Assembly: GCA_021780105.1 (NCBI GenBank)
Contig: JAJXZJ010000021.1
Span: 1 to 64,000, forward strand
Source of the DNA: a bacterium
GTDB lineage: Bacteria > Verrucomicrobiota > Verrucomicrobiia > Limisphaerales > J093
Direction: 5' to 3'
DNA length: 64,000 nt
Part shown: positions 46,963-53,748 of the stretch, piece by piece
How the letters are laid out: the number at the start of each line of letters is the position of its first letter
Numbering within the stretch: the stretch's first letter is position 1
Notes under the pieces: model-generated
The model's database searches: none
What the model was told of the DNA's origin: nothing
Seen by the model: only the letters and a program-made list of their open reading frames with translations
Program-made: the position numbers and the translations under genes

Positions 46963-47493
46963 TCAGATGAACAGCGTGGACTTGGACTGGCTGGCGTCGC
47001 CGATGAACGTGGCCACGCCGCCCAGTTCCACGCCGTCGAGCAGTTCTTCCTTTGTGATGCCCATCACGTCCATGGACATGGTGCAGGCCACGAACCGCAC
47101 GCCGCTGGCCTGGGCGGTTTCGATAAGTTGGGGCAGGCTGTAAACCTTCTTGCGGCGCATGACGAATTTCATCATGCGCGTGCCCATGCCGCCCATGTTC
47201 ATCTTGGAGAGCTTCAGGCGGTTCGCGCCCTTGGGCATCATCCAGCCAAACATGGTGGACAGAAAATCCTTGGCCGGGGCGGCGGCGTTTTCCTTGCGGA
47301 GGACGTTCAGCCCCCAGAAGGCGAAAAACATGGTCACCTTGGTGTCCATGGCCAGCGCGCCGTTGGCGATGACGAACGCGGCGAGCGCCTTGTCCAGGTC
47401 GCCGGAAAACACAATGATCGTCATCTGGTCATTGGTTTCGGGAGCTGAAACTTGGACGTCGGGAGCGGGATTGGATGAGTTCATGGTGGACAT
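46963..47493 (-). CDS. DsrE/DsrF-like sulfur-transfer protein (DsrE2 type)
   Basis: This 176-aa protein has the DsrE family core MTIIVFSGDLDKALAAFVIANGALAMDTKVTMFFAFWGLNVL. A Met-rich stretch (MNMGGMGTRMMKFVMRRKK) and the active-site-like VRFVACTMSMDVMG (Cys in a CTMSMD motif) follow, as in the longer DsrE2-type proteins. DsrE2 proteins accept or donate sulfane sulfur together with TusA and rhodanese. It is the last gene of the tusA-mvhD-hdrA/qmo block, 32 nt after the QmoC-like gene, and TusA is at the other end. The alternative start is the second Met (MNSSNP). Confidence 0.87.
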   Translation of the reverse strand: MSTMNSSNPAPDVQVSAPETNDQMTIIVFSGDLDKALAAFVIANGALAMDTKVTMFFAFWGLNVLRKENAAAPAKDFLSTMFGWMMPKGANRLKLSKMNMGGMGTRMMKFVMRRKKVYSLPQLIETAQASGVRFVACTMSMDVMGITKEELLDGVELGGVATFIGDASQSKSTLFI

Positions 47494-47525
47494 GAGAGTT
47501 TAAGGAGGATTGCGGTGGTCAAAGT

Positions 47526-48698
47526 TTATGCGTCGGCCGGCTGGGCCTGCGCGACGTTGAGGCCGCTGGCGGTCGCCGCCTGGCGGAAGAAATGCAGCCA
47601 CAGCGCCAGCGGGCGATACAGCGCGTGGGCCAGCTTGGTCAGCGTGACGAGCAGCACCAGCTCCATCGCCATCACGGTGTGGATCAGCAGCACCGCGTCG
47701 TTCACCGTGCCCTGCCAGCGGAACGTCACGGCCAGTTCCAGCCAGAAGCCGGTGTCCGCGAGCACGAACAAAAAGCCCAGCAGCCACCAGTCGGCCAGCA
47801 CGGACTGTTTCAGGTGATTGGCCTTGCCCTGCCCGCGCTGGTAGAGCGACACGCTCACGCCGTAAAGCATCACCAGGCCGGACACCGTGCCGAGCACGCG
47901 CGCCGGCGGGAAGGCCGTCCAGCTCAAAAAGTAGATGAAGAGGAAATCCAGCAGCGTGGCGCCGAACAAACCCAGGAAGCCCCACATGATGCTCGCGTGA
48001 ACCCAGCGCGGCGCCAGATACCACGGCCGCGCGGCTTCCGCCTCGGTGTCGCCGCAATGGGCGTGCCGCCGCATCGTGGCCATTTCGCCGAGCGTTTTTT
48101 GCGCGGCCACCAGCATCGCGCCGGGCGAACGCAACAGCCCGCCGAGGCCGCCCGATCCTGCCGTGTAACGCCGCAGCACGTTTGCCACGCCCGCCAGCAG
48201 GAAGAGGCCGAGCACGCCGGAAATGACCATGCCCACGGTGTGAATCACCTCGTAGGGAATCCACCGGAACAGCCAGTCGCTGAACTCGTGCCGCGGATGC
48301 ACCGTCGTCAGAAACAGGCCCAACACCACCGCCACAAGCAGCGTCAAAAACACCGCCGCCAACGGCCGACGATACATCAGTCCGGCCAGCCCGGAGGGAT
48401 CCGCCGACGCGATGGCGTAGCGCCGCAGCGCAGCCATCGTTTCGCCCGGCCCGGCCTCGCGCGGACAGGTGGCGGAGCACTCGCCACAGTAGTAACAGAG
48501 CCACGGCTCGGACATTTGCACCAGCCGCTCCTTGAGGCCCAACTGGACATAGCGAACCAGCTTGCGCGGAAACACCGAATCGCCTTCCGACAGCGGACAA
48601 ACTGCCGTGCAGTTGCCGCAGTTGAAGCAGGTCAGGACGCCGCTGGCGCCGAACCGGGCCAGGTCTTTTGCCAGATCAGGATTTGCTCTTGAAGCCAT
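47526..48698 (-). CDS. QmoC/HdrE-like membrane Fe-S/heme subunit
   Basis: This 390-aa protein begins with two cytoplasmic [4Fe-4S] motifs, CFNCGNCTAVCPLSE and CYYCGECSATCPREA, each in HdrC style. About six membrane helices with histidines follow in the NarI-like cytochrome-b position (for example VIHTVGMVISGVLG and HASIMWGFLGLFG). Such QmoC subunits link the soluble HdrA-like flavoproteins to the membrane quinone pool. It has no CCG domain (no HdrB), so it is not a disulfide reductase itself. It lies downstream of the small winged-helix-like gene. Confidence 0.88.
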   Translation of the reverse strand: MASRANPDLAKDLARFGASGVLTCFNCGNCTAVCPLSEGDSVFPRKLVRYVQLGLKERLVQMSEPWLCYYCGECSATCPREAGPGETMAALRRYAIASADPSGLAGLMYRRPLAAVFLTLLVAVVLGLFLTTVHPRHEFSDWLFRWIPYEVIHTVGMVISGVLGLFLLAGVANVLRRYTAGSGGLGGLLRSPGAMLVAAQKTLGEMATMRRHAHCGDTEAEAARPWYLAPRWVHASIMWGFLGLFGATLLDFLFIYFLSWTAFPPARVLGTVSGLVMLYGVSVSLYQRGQGKANHLKQSVLADWWLLGFLFVLADTGFWLELAVTFRWQGTVNDAVLLIHTVMAMELVLLVTLTKLAHALYRPLALWLHFFRQAATASGLNVAQAQPADA

Positions 48699-48752
48699 CG
48701 GATTGGGGGGCCGGCCAACGCGCGCTCGCCACGCGGCGGCGCGGCGGCGCGG

Positions 48753-49049
48753 TCATTGGGGGTTCTTCACCAGTTCGTATTTCACGTAGTCGCCCGCCTG
48801 TGCGACTTCACGGGCCAGACCGTATTTTCTCATGCCGGCGATGTGCCAGAGCACCTGGTCCGCGGGGAGGCCGCTTTTCAACGCCAGCTCCGGGACGGTG
48901 GCGGCGGCGGCCTTCAGCGCGTCGGTCAGTTGCTTGCGTTGCTGGCGGAAAGCCGTGGCGTGCTGTTTGAGCGGCTCGGAAACACCGCCGCGCCGTTCGC
49001 GAAAAAGTTTGAGCGCCGCCTTGTGGGCGTCAGTGAGTTTGCCGGGCAT
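48753..49049 (-). CDS. Small winged-helix-like protein inside the Hdr/Qmo operon
   Basis: This 98-aa protein has a basic N-terminal coiled region (LKLFRERRGGVSEPLKQHA). A C-terminal half follows that reads like a winged helix-turn-helix: ATVPELALKSGLPADQVLWHIAGMRKYGLAREVAQAGDYVKYEL. The helix-turn-helix spacing and the YVKYEL wing are convincing by eye but not diagnostic. Its start overlaps the end of the QmoB-like gene by 20 nt and has an AAGGAAGG-type Shine-Dalgarno. A DNA- or RNA-binding or structural role in the complex are alternatives. Confidence 0.7.
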   Translation of the reverse strand: MPGKLTDAHKAALKLFRERRGGVSEPLKQHATAFRQQRKQLTDALKAAAATVPELALKSGLPADQVLWHIAGMRKYGLAREVAQAGDYVKYELVKNPQ

Positions 49050-50925
49050 GTTCCCTTCCTTTCAATTCTACGCCGGGCACGCCGGCCACGAGGCCGTCCA
49101 CCATCGCGTCGAACTGCGACAGCGTCCAGCCCTTCAAATCAATCGCGCGGGTCGGGCAGACCGCCACGCAGGCGCCACAGCCCACGCACAGGCCGGGGTT
49201 GACGCGGGCCTTCTTGACCGCCTGGCCGTTCACCGTGGCCGCCTCGGCCACCAGCGCGCCGGTGTAGGCGCATTCAGGGAAACAGCGTTCGCAGCCGATG
49301 CACTGGTCGGCGTCCACCTCGGCCACGAAGGGGTCCAGTTCCACGGACTCGCGACCGAGCAAGATGGACGCCTTCGACGCGGCGGCGGACGCGGCGGCGA
49401 GCGTTTCCTCGATGTTCATCGGCCCCTGCGCGGTGCCAGCCAGCAACACGCCGTTCACCGAAACCTCCACCGGCCGCAGCTTGGGATGCACTTCCTGGAG
49501 GAAGCGGTCCGCGCCAACCGGCAGCTTCATCAGTTCGATCAGGTCCCGGATGTTGCGCGGCATCATGCCGACGCCGAGCACCAGCAGGTCGAGCGGCACG
49601 TCCACTTCCTCGCCGAACGTGAGCCAGTCCTTCACGCGCACCGTGAGCGACGCGCCATTGGTGCCCGGCCCGACCGCCGGCGGTTCGTCGCCGTGATAGC
49701 GGAGAAACACCACGCCGGCGGTGGAGGCGTTGCGGTAATAATCCTCATGCCCGCGACCGTAAGTGCGGATGTCCTGGTGAAAATCATACACGTTCACCTG
49801 CGGGAACCGGCGCTTCACGTCCAGCGCCTGCTGGAGAATCGCCGTGCAGCAGGTGCGCGAGCAATAATCGTTGACCTTGCCGTCGGCCTGCGGCGCGTGG
49901 ACGCCCTCGATCTGCCGGCTGCCCACGCAGTGCAGGAACCCGACGCTGCGCACCGGGCGGCCGTTCCACTGCAACTCACCATTGCGCCGACCGCGCAGTT
50001 CGCGGATGAACTCCGGCAGCGTGGTCACCTGCGGCCCGCCGTGGCCAAACTCGCCGTCGCGCGGCGCGTAAGGATCGAATCCCGTGGCGATGATGACCGC
50101 GCCGACCGCGGCGCGAACTTCCTCCGCCTTGGCCGGCTTGGGCAGCGGCACGCCGGGGGCCGGACCGGCTTCGGCCTTCGGTTCGACGGCAATGGTGATG
50201 TCAAAATTGCCCAGAAAACCCGACAACGCCGCCAGCCGCGCCTGGGAATAGACGCGCACCAGCGGATGGTTCATGACCTGCGCCGCCAGTTTTTTCACCA
50301 GGTCGCTGGCGTCGGTTTCCGTGGGATAGACTTCGTTCAGCGACGCCACGCGTCCGCCGAGACTGGAGGACGATTCCACGAGAATGACGGGAATACCTTT
50401 GCCGGCCAGTTCGGCCGCAGCCTTCAGCCCGGCAATGCCGCCGCCGAGAACGAGCGCCTGGCGGTTGTTTGAGAGACGGATGCGGTCCAGCGGCTCGGCG
50501 TGACGCAACTTGCCCACCGCCGCCGAAATCATGCGGAGCGCCTTGCTGGTGGCGCCGGCGGGATCGGAATGGTGCGCCCAACTGCCCTGCTCGCGGATGT
50601 TGACGTGCTCGTAAAGATATGGGTTCAACCCGCCGCGGTTGACGGCGGTGCGGAAGGTCAGCTCGTGCAGAAACGGCGAGCACGAAGCCACGACAACGCG
50701 GTTCAGCCGCTCGTTGCGGATGTCCTCGGCGATGAGCGCCTGGCCGGGATCGGAACACATGAACGTGTTGACCTTGGCGGCAACCACGCCGGCGACTCCC
50801 TGCATGGCAGTGGCGACGGCTTCCACGTCCACCACGTCGCTGATGTTGCCGCCGCAGCGGCAGATGTAAACGCCGATGCGCGGTTCCTCGGACGCGGCCT
50901 GCGGTTGGGCGGTTTCCTTGATCAT
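49030..50925 (-). CDS. HdrA/QmoB-like FAD and Fe-S protein
   Basis: From the ATG of MIKETAQPQAASEEPRIGVYICRCGGNISD this is 631 aa. The N-terminal part has the HdrA signatures CRCGGNIS and CSPFLHELTFR. A Rossmann FAD motif (VLGGGIAGLKAAAELAGKG) is in the middle, then CSRTCCTAILQQAL. Two C-terminal [4Fe-4S] motifs end it, CIGCERCFPECAY and CVGCGACVAVCP. The HdrA cysteine cluster TLDCxSC that follows the FAD in canonical HdrA is missing here (YPTETDASD). It pairs with the HdrA/QmoA-like protein that has that cluster, as in QmoA/QmoB. Confidence 0.88.
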   Translation of the reverse strand: MIKETAQPQAASEEPRIGVYICRCGGNISDVVDVEAVATAMQGVAGVVAAKVNTFMCSDPGQALIAEDIRNERLNRVVVASCSPFLHELTFRTAVNRGGLNPYLYEHVNIREQGSWAHHSDPAGATSKALRMISAAVGKLRHAEPLDRIRLSNNRQALVLGGGIAGLKAAAELAGKGIPVILVESSSSLGGRVASLNEVYPTETDASDLVKKLAAQVMNHPLVRVYSQARLAALSGFLGNFDITIAVEPKAEAGPAPGVPLPKPAKAEEVRAAVGAVIIATGFDPYAPRDGEFGHGGPQVTTLPEFIRELRGRRNGELQWNGRPVRSVGFLHCVGSRQIEGVHAPQADGKVNDYCSRTCCTAILQQALDVKRRFPQVNVYDFHQDIRTYGRGHEDYYRNASTAGVVFLRYHGDEPPAVGPGTNGASLTVRVKDWLTFGEEVDVPLDLLVLGVGMMPRNIRDLIELMKLPVGADRFLQEVHPKLRPVEVSVNGVLLAGTAQGPMNIEETLAAASAAASKASILLGRESVELDPFVAEVDADQCIGCERCFPECAYTGALVAEAATVNGQAVKKARVNPGLCVGCGACVAVCPTRAIDLKGWTLSQFDAMVDGLVAGVPGVELKGREHARQTH

Positions 50926-50938
50926 GGCGGGAAAAAGT

Positions 50939-52291
50939 TCAGGCGTTGACGGCCAGCGCGGGTTCGACGCGTCGGGTCGCCGGTTGATGCAACGACAGGT
51001 AGCGCGAGGCTTCCATCGCGGCCGCGCCAGCCTCGACAATGGTGTCCACGATGTCCTTCGGGCCGGCAGCCACCCCCGCCACGAACACGCCTTCGCGGCC
51101 GGTCCAGGCGGGCCGCGTCGCATCCGGGCGTTTGACGAAGCCGTCGGTTTCCGCCTCCGCGCCGAGGCGGTCGGGGGTTTCCATTTGGGGCATGATGCCG
51201 TTGGCGAGCACGACCAGGTCGTGGCGGTTTTCCGCCACGCGGCCGCCGTCTTCGAGCGTCTCCACGCGCAGGGTCAGGTCGCCGTCCTCCGCGGGCGAAA
51301 TGCGGGCGACCTTGCCCTTGACGAAGTTGATCCCCATTGCCTTGGCGTTCTGGTAAAACTGCTCGTAGCCTTTGCCGAAGCTGCGAATGTCCATGTAATA
51401 AATCGTCAGGTCGGCCGTCGGCAGCGAGCCGGAGAGCAGCATGGCCTGCTTGATGGAATACATGCAGCAGACGCGCGAGCAGTAAGGCACGCCGATGCTC
51501 TGGTCGCGCGAACCGGCACACAGCACGAACGCGATGCTGCCGGGCACCTTGCCATCCGAAGGCCGGACCACGCGGCCAAACGGGCCGTGCGGTGCCAGCA
51601 GGCGCTCCAGTTGCAGCGGGGACAGCACGTTCTTCGACTGCGCGGCGCCGTATTGCGGCTTGAGCGTGGTCGGTGAATTCAACTTGAAGCCGGTGGCCAG
51701 CACCACCGCGCCGGCTTCGACGGTGAACGTCTCCGCCTGCTGGTCGTATTGGATCGCATCCGTAGGGCAGACCTTGGCACAGGCGCCGCACGCGATGCAG
51801 TAGTCGGGGTTCAGCACGGCGTATTGCGGAATGGCGTTGGTAAACGGCACGGCAATGGCGCGGACGGCGCCCAGGCCCTCCTCGAAGGCGTCGGGATATT
51901 CCACCGTGCATTCGTATTCGCACTGGCGGCAGCCGATGCACAACGTCGTGTCCACGTAAAGCGGCTGGCGCGTGAGCGTGAGCCGGTGGCCGTGGCCCGC
52001 CGGCGCCACGGCGTCCACCGTGGTGTGCGTCAGCAAGGTGATGTTCGGGTGGTGCGCCGCCGCCGACATCTTGGGCGTGGTGATGCAACTGGCGCAGTCG
52101 AGCGTGGGGAACACCTTGCTCAGCGCAATCATCCGACCGCCGATGCTGGCGTTTTTCTCCACGACGAGCACCTGGTAGTTTTGATCGGCCAGATCCAGCG
52201 CCGCCTGCAGGCCGGCGATGCCGCCCCCTACCACCACGGCGTCGTAGCGGGTTTTGCCGGTGGCCAACGATGGAGAAGAGGAAGCGCTCAT
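50939..52291 (-). CDS. HdrA/QmoA-like FAD and Fe-S protein
   Basis: From the ATG of MSASSSPSLATGKTRYD this is 450 aa. It starts at once with the FAD motif VVVGGGIAGLQAALDLADQNYQVLVVEK and retains TLDCASCITTPKM, the HdrA cysteine cluster. It also has an inserted ferredoxin-like pair, CIGCRQCEYEC and CIACGACAKVCPTDAI, then CSRVCCMYSIKQAM. It lacks the N-terminal HdrA domain that the QmoB-like partner has, so the two are complementary halves. Its start overlaps the mvhD-like stop as ATGA. Confidence 0.88.
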   Translation of the reverse strand: MSASSSPSLATGKTRYDAVVVGGGIAGLQAALDLADQNYQVLVVEKNASIGGRMIALSKVFPTLDCASCITTPKMSAAAHHPNITLLTHTTVDAVAPAGHGHRLTLTRQPLYVDTTLCIGCRQCEYECTVEYPDAFEEGLGAVRAIAVPFTNAIPQYAVLNPDYCIACGACAKVCPTDAIQYDQQAETFTVEAGAVVLATGFKLNSPTTLKPQYGAAQSKNVLSPLQLERLLAPHGPFGRVVRPSDGKVPGSIAFVLCAGSRDQSIGVPYCSRVCCMYSIKQAMLLSGSLPTADLTIYYMDIRSFGKGYEQFYQNAKAMGINFVKGKVARISPAEDGDLTLRVETLEDGGRVAENRHDLVVLANGIMPQMETPDRLGAEAETDGFVKRPDATRPAWTGREGVFVAGVAAGPKDIVDTIVEAGAAAMEASRYLSLHQPATRRVEPALAVNA

Positions 52292-52791
52292 GCGAAAACA
52301 GGAACAGGTTCGGGCCGGCGGATCGCAGGCAGATTCAGCCCCGCGCACATGCCGCGCCGGGAGTCCTCCCACAGTTTGGCGGCGGTGTCGCGGTTGACCG
52401 GGCCGATCTTGCGCAGGCGTTGGTCCATCTCGTTGACCTCTTTCAAAAACGCCTTGATGCAGACCGTGCAAATCGCCGTGATCCGCATCCGCTCGATCTC
52501 CAAACCGCCGGTCTTCATCTTCTTCACCAACGCGTCAATCCGCGCGGCCAGCTTCGGATAGGCGTTGTGATAGGGACAATCCGAGCCGCAGGCGGCAATG
52601 ATGATGCCGTCCACGCCACGGGCGTAGCTGCGCAGGTAAAAATCCTCCGGAAACAACACCGGCGAGGGCACACGGAAGACGCTGATATTGGCCGGGTATT
52701 CCAGGTGCGCCTTGCCGACGGCGTCCGCGCCGGGGTAAGCGCAGGCAACCGTGGCCAGCACGAGAATCTTCGGTTCGAAGGACGAAGCCAT
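52288..52791 (-). CDS. MvhD/FlpD-like iron-sulfur electron-transfer protein
   Basis: Started at the ATG of MASSFEPKILVLATVACAYPGADAVGK, this is 167 aa. It matches the methyl-viologen-reducing hydrogenase delta-subunit family: ILVLATVACAYPGADAVGKAHLEYPANISVFRVPSP, then GVDGIIIAACGSDCPYHN, and IRITAICTVCIKAFLKEVNEM (visible cysteines at CAYP, CGSDC and CTVC). In methanogens MvhD ties a hydrogenase to HdrA; in bacteria it links other donors to Hdr/Qmo-type complexes. It follows tusA and overlaps the QmoA-like gene by 4 nt. No hydrogenase large subunit is seen here. Confidence 0.87.
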   Translation of the reverse strand: MASSFEPKILVLATVACAYPGADAVGKAHLEYPANISVFRVPSPVLFPEDFYLRSYARGVDGIIIAACGSDCPYHNAYPKLAARIDALVKKMKTGGLEIERMRITAICTVCIKAFLKEVNEMDQRLRKIGPVNRDTAAKLWEDSRRGMCAGLNLPAIRRPEPVPVFA

Positions 52792-52816
52792 AGCCGGGGC
52801 GGACGCGGGTTGCGGG

Positions 52817-53068
52817 TTACTTCTTGCGGCGGACGAAGTGACGGTCGAAACCGTCCGCTTCCACCACTCCAAGATATTCGTGTCCAACTTTTTTTGCCCA
52901 GGCGGGAATGTCGTTGCGGGAACCGGCGTCGTTCGACTGCACTTCCACCACCTGGCCGACCGGCACGACACCAATGGCTTTCTTGGCCTCCAGCAGCGGG
53001 CCGGGGCAGGCCACGCCGCGCGCGTCCACCGTTTTCGCCGCCGTCACACCATTCAATTCGTTGCTCAT
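52817..53068 (-). CDS. tusA: TusA-like sulfur-carrier protein
   Basis: Started at the ATG of MSNELNGVTAAKTVDARGVACPGPLLEAKKAIG, this is about 83 aa. The CPGP motif after VDARGVA is the sulfur-accepting Cys of the TusA/SirA family; PVGQVVEVQSNDAGSRNDIPAWAKKVGHEYLGV completes the two-layer fold. TusA carries persulfide between sulfurtransferases and pathway enzymes. It is the first gene of the operon that continues with the MvhD-like gene, and it lies below the putative promoter and inverted repeat at 53131-53196. The gene symbol is a family name only. Confidence 0.9.
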   Translation of the reverse strand: MSNELNGVTAAKTVDARGVACPGPLLEAKKAIGVVPVGQVVEVQSNDAGSRNDIPAWAKKVGHEYLGVVEADGFDRHFVRRKK

Positions 53069-53130
53069 GTTATTCCAATGTTCGCTGTTGCTGACTGTCA
53101 TACGACCCTGTTTCGGGCCGCTGTGGAGAT

Positions 53131-53156
53131 GGAGCCGTCAGCAGTCGAAACGTTAC
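53131..53156 (-). promoter_or_regulatory. Putative ECF-type promoter, site A (tusA-hdr/qmo operon)
   Basis: On the minus strand TGTAACG followed by TTT is followed 16 nt after the hexamer (53156-53151) by CTCC (53134-53131). The tusA start at 53068 is about 60 nt further. The hexamer differs from the other two sites only in its last base. Confidence 0.45.
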
Positions 53157-53168
53157 AAACATCGGAAG

Positions 53169-53196
53169 AAACAAGTATCACTAATTAGTCTTGTTT
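53169..53196. promoter_or_regulatory. Candidate operator upstream of the tusA-hdr/qmo operon
   Basis: AAACAAG-N14-CTTGTTT forms an inverted repeat whose middle contains the palindrome ACTAATTAGT (53180-53189). It is an AT-rich island in GC-rich DNA, starting 13 nt upstream of the putative promoter hexamer on the minus strand. Confidence 0.5.
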
Positions 53197-53392
53197 AGCC
53201 GGCTTACAATCGGAGCTTTGCCGGACGGCCGGCGATGATTAGTGCAGCCCGCCAAGGAGGTGCTTCTCTTCCAGGAACGCGGCCGTCTTCGAGATCCTGC
53301 CGGAGACTCCGCGTTCCGTGCGGCGCCGACACCCGCCTTCCCCAATCCAATCCGCCTGCGCGTTCTCCGTGTCTCGGGGATGATGCTCTCAC

Positions 53393-53416
53393 CGCCGAGG
53401 CGCCGGGGCGCCGAGG
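53393..53416. repeat. Three-unit 8-bp tandem repeat
   Basis: CGCCGAGG, CGCCGGGG, CGCCGAGG run contiguously in a non-coding region. One base differs in the middle unit. It also forms a GC-rich hairpin-prone element. Confidence 0.6.
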
Positions 53417-53748
53417 TGTTTTATTTGATACAGGCACCCGGCGGGAAACCCGTTTGCACAGATTTTATGCGTTCGTGGTGGCGGAATGGTGCCGTCCGCC
53501 AAACCCGCGAAACCGGGCGCGGAGAAGGCCCGCGAAGACTGTCGCGCTCCCGGCTCCGCCGAGGCCCGGGGCTGCCGGAGCGCCCCATCAACGGCCGGGG
53601 CGCGCGTGGAAAAACTGCTTCCCCAAGAAACTCATCACTCATATTCTCCACCCCGATTCAGTTCCGGCGCGATCGCGCTGACGTCAGGGCGCCAGTTACA
53701 CCGGGAAATGAACAAACTCACGGTCAAGCACACAAACTGGATACGACG

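Larger units (their letters stand above)
53157..53748. other. Intergenic region with no supported gene
   Basis: Between the tusA operon and the GH97 gene lie the inverted repeat at 53169-53196, a three-unit 8-bp repeat at 53393-53416, and otherwise unconvincing ORFs, such as a 148-aa plus-strand one with Arg/Pro/Gly-rich composition. I see no RNA gene. Confidence 0.5.

Noticed and set aside
47503-47520. AAGGAGG sequence on the plus strand
   Set aside because: It lies between two minus-strand genes, and the plus ORF behind it is antisense to the QmoC-like gene, so it is a coincidental Shine-Dalgarno.
53235-53681. 148-aa plus-strand ORF before the GH97 gene
   Set aside because: Arg/Pro/Ala-rich, contains the 8-bp repeat, no domain.
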